Assembly (NCBI GenBank): GCA_002633005.1
Contig: NMRA01000116.1
Coordinates: 566,521 to 630,520, forward strand
DNA: 64,000 nt
Reading direction: 5' to 3'
DNA from: Phoronis australis
Taxonomy: Eukaryota; Phoronida; Phoronidae
Both the position numbers and the translations under genes were made by a program. Under the pieces are notes generated by a model that saw nothing but the letters and a program-made list of their open reading frames with translations, was not told where the DNA came from and ran no database searches. Below are positions 1 through 11,500 of this stretch, piece after piece (position 1 is the stretch's first letter; each line of letters begins with the position of its first letter).

Positions 1-170
1 AAAGTTGGAAAATGATTTCTTGGTTGCTTCAGAAATGGTCTTACTGGTTGGATGATGGTCAACTAACACAGGGAAGAGATGACATAACAGGGGGGTGCCA
101 TCGTGCGAAGACCGTCCGAGTGACCTTGACATTCCCAGAAGCACAGGAATGATTGATGTACACAAGACAT
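1..170 (-). CDS. PI4KA: PI4KA coding exon 6 (truncated by window edge)
   Basis: The acceptor is attttacag at 171-179. The exon encodes VLCTSIIPVLLGMSRSLGR and continues to a segment ending KKSFSNF at the window edge. It matches the YAIPCLIGISRAFGR region and the following RRRSFNDF region of vertebrate PI4KA. The frame stays open to base 1 and there is no donor before the edge. Confidence 0.9.
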
Positions 171-3100
171 CTGTAAAAATTTAAAAACACTCATCTAAAG
201 AAGTCAAAAACACCAAGTGAGAGACAGGGAATTTTGTTATATTTAACAACAAAATACTTTTGCATGAAAAGGTCTGCTTACAAATCAACAGCAAATCTAT
301 CAGCTTACGAAAGACCTAATTTGTTACCACTGCTTCAGGATGTCAAACAATATTAATTACAAACAATTGAAACTACTGCATTCATTAATACAGTAATTAC
401 CAGACTGGAAATTCTAAGAAACAAGTGCAACTTTCAATTTCATGTAGAAACAAAAAGACCAACAAAAAAAACTTACTACCAAAAAAGAAAACTAAACATA
501 TTTTACCTTTTTGTCAGTATCTGTTAGTATTTAGGACTGATGAAAAACTGAATACAACTACAACTTATAGAAAAGTCAATGGTGAATATGATGGGGTTTT
601 AGTAAAGGCTAATCAAATTAAGTGATTTGAGTTAGATATGGACTGAGGAATTTGTGCACAAAAGCGATACTGTCAAAAGGATAAGTTGCTACAAACTTGT
701 CCTCTCAGCGACTTACATAATCTCCTGGCAACCACCTGTCCCTCTCCATTATCTGAATTAAACTACACAAGTCAAAACCAAAGCTGACTAACATTATTTA
801 ACATACAACAACACAGAGTAATTTAAGAACAAGAACAAAAAAACCCCAACATTTGCGTCTAAAGAAGGAAACGTAACTCCGTGTAAATTAGTCGCTGAAG
901 AGCCATTATAGATTGAATAGGGAAAGTAGTGTAAGGCATCATATAAGTCAGCATAATTAAACCATTCAAATTAAAAAATGTCTTATTATAACAAATGACC
1001 CTTATTCACTGGAGTCTGCAAGGTGTAATGATAAAGTACGTGTTTCAAAGACGTACCTTTAGTTTCCTTAGTTTTGTCTGTGCAGCCTTGACACAGGGTA
1101 CACAGATTTTGGAAAACATCCAACTGAGTGGCCACAATCTAGAAGACAAGGAAGTTCAGATTTCAAAGAAATCTCAAAAAAGGAAGCTCAGTAATACAGC
1201 GCTCACATTTGGAATTGCTACGAGAAGGCAGATTGAAAATCTGAGGCCTACTCCAAATCAATTTTGGCATTTTTCTATTTCTGCTTCACTATATTCGTAC
1301 AACAAATTCAATTATCAAAACTGACTAGTGCTGCGCATATCCATACCTCATCCCCAACTTTCAGCAAAATTCTTGAAGTCATTTCCCCAAGAATTAACGT
1401 CAAGAATTTCTTGTTAGAAAGAGGAACGACCGAAGAGGATGTCACGGTAGCCACTCAGTCCCAAAACTCATATCACTGTGACAATTTCAACAATTCTGAC
1501 GTTTTAAGGTATTTAATTAAGATTTTTCAGCCATCTTGGATGTAGAAATCTATACTTTTATATGGCTTGAAAACGAACATTTTTGAAACTTCATTTGATA
1601 AAATGTAAAAGGAGGACAGTAACAAAAAACACTTTGGTATCTCTACAGAAGTACAGTGTTTAAAAGATCAAATCTAGATAGCTGAGAATTCTCAAAGGAA
1701 AAACACACCTCTTGCAATGGATACACAGAGCTGCTGAATGTTTCCAAAAACAGTTTAATGCACTACGTACAGCAAACTTTCACTGCTGTTGGTTAAGAAC
1801 AAGGAGACTTACTGTTTCTTGGTGCTTTGGATACTTGTGAGCAATGTCACAGAGCAATGTATTCAAGGAGAAGCTGAAACACTCAGACACAGGCAACTCT
1901 AGAAAAAGAAACATAGGGTGCAGCTAACAACCTGTTTTACCCATTTAATGGTTTTCTTCTTAAGTTTCCACATAATGTTATTTTGATTGAGAAGTGAACT
2001 TAGGGGTGTCAGGGCGTATACACTCGACGGGCTATTACCACTAATCTGTGCAGATGCGGGTAAAAAACATGGTAATTATGTCTGATCAGTCAGTGAGACT
2101 GTAAGATAGAAAATCAAATGGCCGGCCTGAATTACAGCCATCACCCACAAAACCTGGCCAATTTTTTGTGAGGAAAAAATCTTTATACTTAAAATTTTAC
2201 GAGGAAATAAAATGTCAGCTCTGTGTGCATCCACAAACAGGGCGAAAAATGAAATCAAGCGTCGCAACTCTTCAGGCAGCTCTTAATCTTAAATGAATCA
2301 GTACAACAAGCAGAATGACCGTCCAGAGTTGGCCGCCTGCCAATACCAGATGGCCTATCATGAAAATATAATGTTATGAGAATACAAATATGAAAGGGTA
2401 GAGTCTGAATGCCACACACTAAAAGTGTCTCTACTCAATGGGATTACCATCCAACACGAGGTCAACTTCCTAAAACACACAAATAAAATTTCTTTTCAAG
2501 GTTGAAGTCGCCAAAAAATCTTAGTTCTGCAAATATCTGATAAGACACAACTACCTCCAAGACTATGAAGCTGATAAGAGGGTGAAATGATTTGCATTTA
2601 TTGACATGCTATATGAAAAAACAATTTTTCACATGAGCTCTCTGTTACGTTCATGCTAAACAACAAAGTTTTTTGTAAGCCAAAGGGTTAAGAACCCCTT
2701 AAATTTTATTCTTAAACGAGCATTTTTACAGGCTTATGAGCAAAAAACACAGAATTAGGAGTACATTCAGAATAAAATACTCATTTGAAACTACTTGGAT
2801 ACTGAGACGCAAATTATTTGACACCACAAATAATGAAAAAAGACTTACTGAACTGCTGTCTGTGTGCTTGTTGGGACTCAGTCCACACCATTTTGGGAAG
2901 TTTGCGCAAAACACTCAAAAAGTATGGCAGCAACTTGTCCTCATACTGCAGCAAATAATAATAGCAATAACATTAAATAAACAAATATGGCAAAGGAAGG
3001 TCCCTTCCATTGTGGAAAATGTCAAATTTTTCTAGCACCTAGCTGCCATTTGGGCTTTTTACAGGTCTTAAAACTGTTTGAAAAACTTGCAGAAATTTTG

Positions 3101-5097
3101 CTGTTGTTTACCACCCTTCTGCTGTTAACCATTTTGCTAGCAGTAAACGACTGTCACTAAATCATTTGACAAAATTTTGACCATCTGTGGAAATCATGAG
3201 TGTTTGCAAAAAACAGCAAACACAATGTCGAAATAAACATAGTTTACTAAAGTTTTCAGAAGTTTAGGAAGGGCAGTATTTACATGTGAGAAAATGGATG
3301 AAACATTTCAGCTGATATGCAGTTATTAGGAGTTAAAGAGATTCCACAGAATGTTAACTTTTGCTTTTGCCAAAGGAATAACAGAAACTAAAACCAACGA
3401 AGAGAAATACAGCTCCTAGCTTAAGAACTTTAAAAACAATACATACCTGGCCCCCTGACTCTNAGAAAGTAGATGCCCAGGGCTACTAGGGCGTCGCTAC
3501 ATCTGTGGTCCAAATACCATGTTTCTCCAGATGCCACTGAAGGGCCAAGGGCTAATAATTTTTCAACCTAGAAAACAAATCAATGCAATCATACCTCTAG
3601 GAAAAGTCAACTGCAAATTAAGTTACCAAGCACTGGTTTGATTAGAAAGTACCACTCGTTAATCAATGGAAATAACTCATTCTCATTATTTCTCAAAATC
3701 AGGGACTGTAACATCTGTACCTCATCAATCACCTAATGTTGCAATCAATCACCTGGGGATTTTCGAACACATGAGTTTGATGGGAGTCATTACCATTCAA
3801 AATCCAGACCAATGTAAAACTAGAGAAATCTGGTGTATCACCAGTGTGGTGTGTTAACGATAAAGCTCACTCCTCAGGTTATGGAAGTCGACCTCGATGC
3901 ATGATTAAAAAATTTACATGTTCTAGCATGTACCCCACTAGCACTTGGTAGAGACTTGTCTATCCAAATAGCTTGCTTATTGGCCAGTCAGTTTGAATGG
4001 TTGACTTAAACGTTAAAGAACCCCGGCACTGGTAGAGATTTTCTGACTTGCAAAACCCAGTTACGGAAATCGGAAATGGTTGCTCGGCATTGCTTTTGAT
4101 GACCAACAAGGCTTGATGCTTTGCATAATGTCAATTCGTCAAATGCAACCTGGCAAAATGCCAAGGAAACTGATGTCACCTAACAGGAATTAAAGTCACC
4201 AAACCCTGTTGGCAGCAGCAGAAATTGAAATTGACGAGACAACCGAAGTAAAAACCTGGCGAATTTGTGTGTAAGTGCACCAGAAATCATTCGGTTGGTG
4301 TCTTTATTCCGCTCGAGCACATTTATGAAGAGTATCCCACATACTGGGCTTGCATTCTAGGCGAACTCGATCTCTGCTGAACTATACTGTAGTAGTTGCC
4401 GAGATTATCCGACCCCAGAATTGACGCAGTGACCCCAATAAAAATGGCAAGCGTGCAAACCCTTCAGTTACTGCTAATAGCAGCTAATAGGCAGTACCAG
4501 TTGTGAGTGGCCAAGGTTCATATGACTCATTGGAAGCACATCTACTATAATTCCGTCCATGCAATATTTTGAATGTATGCTCGGATGTGGTATGGTGACT
4601 TCGTGGCGACCTGAGTTTTTAACTAGGTCGCCAAACAAAATCTGGCTGAGGTTGCATTGACTGTAGCATGTGTAGCCCGCCCCTAATGCCTACCCTTCAT
4701 CTGTCTAAGTTATGTCATTCTTTTTCATCTAAAAATATGACATGTCAGCATGTGGAGACACTCAGACCAGATTTAAGTAAGATAATACACGGTAGTGTTG
4801 GCTTACAAAGTAAATGGGTTTCATCCAGGCCCCTTAGGGATTATTCAGTGACTGCCTGGTTTCCAAGCAAAGACTGAAACCGGCAGAAGTCTCAAAGTCA
4901 AACATGTCAAAGTTGGACCGCTGCTATAGTGCCAATGAAACAGCTTCTCCTAATCACAAATGGGTCGCTCTTTATCATGAAAGTGCTCACAAAAGATTCA
5001 AGATATCTCATTTTACCTTTGCCCATGGCGTCGGATCAATCTGAGAGAGCGAGCGCGCTAACTGAAGCAACGAATTTCTGTAAAATTCACTTCCCAT
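1..5097 (-). CDS. PI4KA: PI4KA, phosphatidylinositol 4-kinase alpha (5' part, partial at left edge)
   Basis: This gene makes the lipid kinase that turns phosphatidylinositol into PI4P, mainly at the plasma membrane. Only the N-terminal helical scaffold is present; the kinase domain lies beyond base 1. Coding exons, in transcript order, are 5017-5097, 3447-3567, 2849-2945, 1813-1898, 1057-1138 and 170 to the left edge. Phases agree at every junction if the single n at 3463 is ignored, giving 212 codons. I aligned the translation by eye with remembered vertebrate PI4KA. Matching stretches include LLQLARSL (exon 1), ALVALGIYFL (exon 2), KLLPYFL and VLRKLPKMVW (exon 3), LPVSECFSFSL (exon 4), and LLGMSRSLGR (exon 6). 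The start is the only ATG in frame just before these matches. The gene faces EXOSC4 head to head. Identification rests on remembered family sequence, not a search. Confidence 0.92.
1057..1138 (-). CDS. PI4KA: PI4KA coding exon 5
   Basis: The 82-nt exon has acceptor gtcttctag and donor gtacgtct. It encodes IVATQLDVFQNLCTLCQGC and then a lysine-rich tail. Similarity to the vertebrate protein is weaker here, but position, phase (ends in phase 1, completed by AT of exon 6) and clean splice sites fit. Confidence 0.8.
1813..1898 (-). CDS. PI4KA: PI4KA coding exon 4
   Basis: The 86-nt exon has acceptor tttttctag and donor gtaagtct. After two bases completing the previous codon it encodes LPVSECFSFSLNTLLCDIA, closely matching the LPVAESFSF segment of the vertebrate protein. 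It ends in phase 0. Confidence 0.9.
2849..2945 (-). CDS. PI4KA: PI4KA coding exon 3
   Basis: The acceptor is tttgctgcag and the donor gtaagtct. The 97-nt exon encodes YEDKLLPYFL followed by LRKLPKMVWTES, equivalent to the LLPYLLRLLKGLP region of vertebrate PI4KA. It ends in phase 1; the split codon is completed by AG at the start of exon 4 to give lysine. Confidence 0.9.
3447..3567 (-). CDS. PI4KA: PI4KA coding exon 2 (contains an n that breaks the frame)
   Basis: The acceptor is ttttctag before GTTGAA and the donor is CAG before gtatgt. The exon encodes VEKLLALGPS, then WYLDHRCSDALVALGIYFL. With the n at 3463 counted, the length is 121 and the frame breaks just before the donor. Without it, the length is 120 and the exon ends ESGGQ, as the family predicts. 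The n is therefore most likely a zero-length contig join, not a real base. Confidence 0.9.
5017..5097 (-). CDS. PI4KA: PI4KA coding exon 1 (start codon)
   Basis: This exon has 27 codons and begins MGSEFYRNS, then LLQLARSL, which matches the start of the conserved part of vertebrate PI4KA. The glycine-rich extension of the human protein is absent. It ends AAG before gtaaaatg, phase 0. The ATG at 5095-5097 (minus) is chosen because no upstream in-frame ATG is needed and the family homology begins four residues later. Confidence 0.88.
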
Positions 5098-5372
5098 CGT
5101 TCATCTTCCACTGCAGACTGCCCCTTATGAAAATAAAAAGAATATTTCGTTTCATAATAAACTGCAGAACTAGCAGAAATAATTAATACACCATGATTAG
5201 AGCATTTTTTTTAATTCAAAATAATATGATAAACAAGTTTCACTCAAATTTTGTTTTTTGAAATTAGAAATTTTAATTCAGAATTTTTTTAAAAAGTGCT
5301 ACAGCGCCACCTGCCATCAGAATATTAGTTTGTGAAATTGCCGCCAGGCGCCAGGTCCCGCGCACGACAAAT
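5098..5372. promoter_or_regulatory. Probable bidirectional promoter between PI4KA and EXOSC4
   Basis: Only 275 bases separate the PI4KA ATG (minus) and the EXOSC4 ATG (plus), so both transcription starts and both 5' UTRs must lie here or very close. The middle is AT-rich with T runs. The EXOSC4-proximal 50 bases are GC-richer (around 5340-5370). I see no convincing TATA box for either gene, which is common for housekeeping promoters. Promoter function is inferred from the layout alone. Confidence 0.6.
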
Positions 5373-5543
5373 ATGGCAGCTTTTGAGTTGTTGTCGGAAC
5401 AGGGGTTTCGAATTGATGGAAGGAAACAACATGAATTACGCCGGATGCAATGTAAACTTGGCGTTTTTAGTCAGGCTGACGGGTCAGCTTACATTGAGCA
5501 GGGAAATACAAAAGTTCTGGCAGCCGTGTATGGACCACATGAG
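5373..5543 (+). CDS. EXOSC4: EXOSC4 exon 1
   Basis: This exon has 57 codons from MAAFELLSEQGFRIDGRK to VYGPHE, followed by donor gtactttg. A fold-back transposon begins only about 50 bases beyond this donor. Confidence 0.96.
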
Positions 5544-8500
5544 GTACTTTGAGCTTGACACTTTTCTCTTGAACACATGGTCATGGATGCCCACAGGCGT
5601 CCTCAGCTTCTGTTCTGATCGTCCACAATACACTATATAATGTACTACAAGGTATGACACTCCGGACCAGAAATTCCATAGGTGCTTCACTGCAGCCGTC
5701 CATAGCAAACATAAAACTCAATAAATTTACACAAAACAGAGGTTCAACAAACCATGAGGAATTGTTCTTTCAATGCCATTTTCGGTGTCCTGCTTCATCC
5801 AGTTCGCAAGAAATTTGCGGTCAAAGCACAAACATCTTCTCAAAAAGCCCGTCCATAGAAACTCCTTTGTAAATCGAAGGTCAAGAACGATTATTACGGA
5901 ATTATCCGATGAGTTACGGATGAACGGCAATTCCCGATTTGTCACGGAAAGTTACGAAATCGTGACAATCAGCTATTGCCTTTCATCCATAACTCATCGG
6001 ATAATTCTGTATCGTTTCCTTTTACAAAGGAAAATCTCTGGACGAGCTTTTTGGGAAGATTTTTGTGCTTTGACCGCAAATTTCTTGCGAACTGGGTGAA
6101 GCAGGACACTGTAAATGGTATTGGGAGAAAGAACAATTCTTCATGGTTTGTTGAACCTCTGTTTTGTGTAAATTTATTGAGTTTTGTATTTGCTATGGAC
6201 GGCTGAAGTGAAGCACCCATGGAATTTCTAGTCGGGAGTGTCATACCTTCTAGTATTATATAGTGTATTGGGGACGATCAGAAGCTGAGGACGCCTGTGG
6301 TTTCTATAGGCTATACTGGGAGTGTACTGCTGTAGGCATACAGGGGCAATAGTACATCCCCATAAAAAGTTACGCATTTCAAAATACAGCAAATAAAATC
6401 AAATGAACCATACATATAGGAACATGTAATTATAATTAACTCATACAATGACTCTGGCTACAATATAGTCAGCATGCCAGAACTTGAACATATCCATGAA
6501 AATCTGTTGCAGGTTTGCTCGAGTTTCTTTTACTGGGTGTCATTTTGAGGAAGTTACATGAAATCACACATGTTGACAAATAGAAAGTCCAAGGGACCCA
6601 TATCTTACAAATTTCACCTGATACTTTCCCCATGCCATTTTGCAAGGTAGGTTTCCTACTCCTAGGCAACACGTAGCCCCTCGGTTGGCCGGTTAGGGTA
6701 TACAATACTTCCCATCGCTTTCTGTACTAATTTCGTCCCGTGTATTTTAAACAGGCGGTAGGCGAAATCCGCTCACTCATTGAGAGTTTTCACCTCGTCA
6801 AAAATACATTCTATACTTAAAACTATGACTTAAGAAGCCCTTAATTTCTTCAGTGGTCCTTTCTACTTCTACAAATATCTTCGATGAAGTATAGCTACGA
6901 CACATTAAGATAACTTTGGTGAAGAATTCCAACTGCACTTTTTGGTCCTCGTTAACTTTTTGACCATGCTTGCGATAACCACAATATTTCAACTGAGTCA
7001 TGTGAGTTAGGCAAAGGCTATCGCAAGAGTGAGCGAAGCACGTGACGCTGGTGCGTGACACTTGTAAAATAGCATGGGAAGGTATCAGGTGAAATTTGTA
7101 AGATTTGTGTTCCTTGAACTTTTTATTCGTCAACATGTGTGATTTCACATAACTTCCTCAAAATGGCACCCGGTAAAAGAAACTCGAACAAACCTGCAAC
7201 AGATTTTTATGGATATGTTCAAGTTATGTTGACTAAATTGTATCCAGAGTCATCGTATGTTTTGATTATAACTCTATATTCCTATCTATATGGTTCTATT
7301 GATTTTATTTGCTGTATTTTTAAATGCGTAACTTTTTATGGGGACGTACTATCGCCCCTGCGGCATCCAGGGTGATGTAATTGCCTAATGGTTTCCAAGA
7401 CCAAGTTATGTCTTACGACGTTACATACACAGGCGTCCTTAACATCTGATCGTCCCCAATTTACTACAAGATATGACACTCGGGATTAAGAGCTTTCACT
7501 TCAGTGGTCCATATTGTAGTAAAATCAAATTTTATTTGCCCATACTTATTTTGCATTCAGCATTAAAACTTTCCCACATTTTGTTCTAATGCGATTAGTT
7601 AACAACACAGTCACCCAATGATAGCCATTTTAATGAAATCACAATCCCAAATAAGGAAAATTTTTCGTCAAAACCTAAAATAGACAACCCATCAGATTTT
7701 TTGAATACGTTACCTGAAGCTTCTGGTAGAGCATTAGGGAAGATATGCTCAACATTCAGTGATAACAAGAATCTAGGATTTGAAACATTTAAAACATTAT
7801 TTAATTCGTGTGTGGCACCAATTTTGGATTACGGGTCATCTGTTTGGGGTTACAAAAATTTTGGTAATGAAGAAAATATTCAAAACAGCTATGCGTTTTT
7901 ATTTAGGGGTCAACCGATTTACAGCCACTCCTGCTGTTAGTGGCAATATGGGGTGGGACTCCACAGGAAATAGATTTAAATTGAATATGCTGCGTCTTTG
8001 GAACAAACTAGTAACCACAGGTGGTGATAGGTTACTGAAGAAGGTATTTCTATGGGACTACTCTTTTGGTAGAAAGGGTTGGATTGACAGAATCAAAAAT
8101 TTGTTTAATATAACTGGCATGCAATCCTGTTTTCAAAATTTGACTACTTGTAACATAGTAGACGCTAATAACAAATTATTCGAATACGCGAAACATGCTT
8201 GGGCTGAATCCGTTGTAACAAAACCCAAGTTAAGAAGTTAACTTACATTTTATTTAAGCACGAGTTTTTAACTGAGCCGTATGTAAAGATTAATTTATCT
8301 CGTTCCAAGCAATCTCTTCTGGCTCAACTTAGAGCAGGGAGTCTCCCCTTGCACTTGGAAACTGGTCGTTATGTAAACACTCTTGTAAGTGAAAGACTTT
8401 GCTTGTGTTGTGATTCTGGTTCTGTGGAGGATGAGCTACATTTTGTGTTCTCTTTATAACTGACGGAGGTCTATTCTGTTTAATAATGTTTCACTTCAAA

Positions 8501-11500
8501 TTGCAGATTTCAATTCGTTAAAATTGCTATTTCAGTATTTTCCTAGGCAATTTGCCAAAAATATCAAGTCTGCTTTTGAACTTAGAAACCGACGCATTTA
8601 TGGTAGGCCTACATCTGAGTTGTGTGGTTAAAGTGTCTAATAAGCCCAACTGGGCTGAATACTTATCTTTCCCACGAATGTTCTACCTATAACTGTTTGA
8701 TTTAATTGTACTTGTCACTATAATAAATAAATACGACTACTACTACAGAAGTTACTGAAAATATACTCATGGGCTTACTTTTGTAAAATTTTCTGAAAAG
8801 AAGTTCATGGTCATACTTTTGGGTAGGGCCATTTTTGGAAATTCCCGGTACATGGAACTGCCCGAAGTCTGGTGAGGTTGTTAATCTTGTCACTACGGGA
8901 CTGCTTGACCTTCCATTGGGGTAAGACAATGAATGACCTTAATCGAAGGCAAGCAGCAGCCAATCACAGTGGTCGAATATGGGTTCACGTAGTGACGAGA
9001 TTGCAAACCATGCCAGACGTCCGGTGACTCTGTGTATTAATGTAAAGGAATTCTGTGTACTTGAATTATGTTCTAAAAAAATTGAAATAAACACCTGTGG
9101 TTAACCACAGCCACATTCACTATATTCTTCCTGGAGTAAACTGAATTATTTACCGTTGTTTGAAAAATTGGCATTCTAAAGTTATTCTGTGGCTAAAGTT
9201 GTGGAACAATCTGAATAAGTAGGATGTATTTTAATACCAGCAACTCCAATGTCAGAGCAAATTTTATTGCTCTGAAGCTATCAGCTCTTGAGAGATGTCA
9301 GAAAAAAATTAGCAAATGGCACGTGCGCATGTCTGGAGGGTACTGTTTTCAAAACAACTGTAGACTTTTCTTTGTTACAAAAAGCAGAGAATCATGCATG
9401 AGAATGACGTCTATTAGATATCATTGGTTTTCACTTAAATGGCTGTAACGGGCAAAGTGAGTGTTGGTTGACTCTCAAATTTTGCATGAATACTGGGCTC
9501 CCGCTGTTTGTTAGCTCTACATTTTGTTTCACGACGAGGTGATGAGCAGAACTACCCAGTCGGTGGGAAAATTCGAGGTCTATTAGAGCTTAACTCAGTA
9601 GTTCCTAGCTGTATTTTAACGTTAGTCTTTAAACAGTTAACTGGCTGGCTACGTTCCCCCATACTCTCATGAGCTGGTCAATCAGAAACCAGTCCCACTC
9701 ACAAGAAGAGTGGTTTATTACTGTAAAATATCTCTAATTTAGGGCACTAGGAACGAGACATTCTCAACTTAGAAGCCTTTGAAAAATGAAACCAACATAT
9801 AGGGAAATTATTTTTGTCAGAAATTAGTGAGATTTTTGTAATATGAGTGTAGTGCAAGACTTCAACTTATCTTGGAGGTACTGAGGCCTGTTGAATTTTC
9901 TTTTGTCCAGATAAGAGGTAGCAAGTCCAAGGCGTTGCATGACCGTGTGCTTGTCAACTGTCAGTACAGCATGGCGACATTCAGTACGGGAGACAGGAAG
10001 AGGCGGCCACGTGGGGATCGGAAGTCCCAGGAAATGACTCAACACCTCCAGCAGACGTTCAATGCTGCCATTCTCACCCAGCTGTATCCTAGGTCACAAA
10101 TAGACATCTTTGTTGAGGTTTGTAGCGCACAACTAAATCCAAGCCTTATTTCAAACCATGTGATGGTATTTGAATAAAAGTCTGAAATGACCAGATGTCT
10201 CGAGATGTACTGGGATCAACTGAAAGCATCCAAGGTATGTGTGGCATCATTATGCCGTCATCCTCGGGCGTCCGCCGACTGCTGCTGTATCTCTAAAACC
10301 TGTTGATGGGTTTGCGTGAAATAGTGCTAACATGCTCCTATCATGAATCGGGACGACAAAAGCAAATTTTCGGACGGATCCAAATATCATTGTGCCCCGT
10401 AGTGGCAATTTTATTTTTTATGTTCGACTTGGTAGTATCGAAGTTGATGACAGATTTCCATGAAGTTTGGTATCTACTAAGGACATGACAACACCTTGTC
10501 AGATGTGTATGACATATTCTATGCAGTCTAGTCCCCATTTTTACTGTTTTTTTTGGTGTCTGGCTGTCTATCCGCCAAACTGCACAAGGAATCATTATGA
10601 AAGTTGGCAGATGTGCTCGAGAGGAGCATGGTTGACTATAATTTTAGAATGGGTCCAACAGTTGTGGCATCCACAATTGGCATTTTTGTTCTTTGTGTCT
10701 GTAGCCATATTTCCTAAGCCTAATGCAGAATCTTTGCTAATTGGGCTTGTGTATTTTTATGAACGTGACAACAGATGATGATAAATTGCAAACGGATCCA
10801 TCTACCGTTGTGCCCCCTTGTGGCAATTATTTTTGCTTACGTTTTCCTCTTTCCTCAGAGTTCCTTGACGGATTTTCATGAAAATTGGCACATAGGTTTC
10901 TATTAATGAGACAATGACACCTCTCCATTTTGAGAAGTTTTCGACACCTAATAGTAATTTTTTTCAATCGTTTTTTTGCATTGACATTTCTGTCTACCAA
11001 ACCAGTCTATGAGTAATTATGAAAATTGGAGTATGCGTTCCTAGTGGATGGAACTGCTGTGGTGCCTTCAATTGGCAATTGTTTTTTGCCTGTTGCTCAG
11101 CTCCAAGTTCCTTAATGGATCTTCGTGAAATTTGATATTTGTTTCTGTCATCTATCGAGAATAAACCTGACCTGAATTTTAGGACAAATCAAACTACTGT
11201 GGCAATGTTGGTTTTCTTTGCGTTTGCATTTGCCTTGACATCTAGCAACTGTTCACGAAATTTGGTAAAAGAAGTTGTTATCAACGAGACGCAGTCCTGT
11301 TTCATAAGGATTTGACTTGAACTGTGACCCCTAGTGACCTAACTACTATATTTTTACTGTTGTGGAGAACATTGCTGACCTGCTTCATGCCCCCCAGAGT
11401 CTATTTTAGTGCAATTTTGGAAATGATGCTCATCCCTTTCATCTGCACTGAATGCGATGCACATGGTAGGCGCATATCAGCACTCCACTTTGCTCTCGTT

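Larger units (their letters stand above)
171..5016. other. PI4KA introns 1-5, no other genes seen
   Basis: The gaps between the PI4KA exons (171-1056, 1139-1812, 1899-2848, 2946-3446, 3568-5016) are AT-rich and I see no RNA gene, long ORF or clear transposon in them. Small ORFs here overlap real exons in other frames or have no recognisable content. The largest intron (3568-5016) directly follows the first coding exon and may hold regulatory sequence, but no motif stands out. Confidence 0.6.

Noticed and set aside
1264-1545. 93-codon plus-strand ORF as a gene
   Set aside because: It lies in PI4KA intron 4, lacks a recognisable family, and has no supporting splice or polyadenylation pattern.
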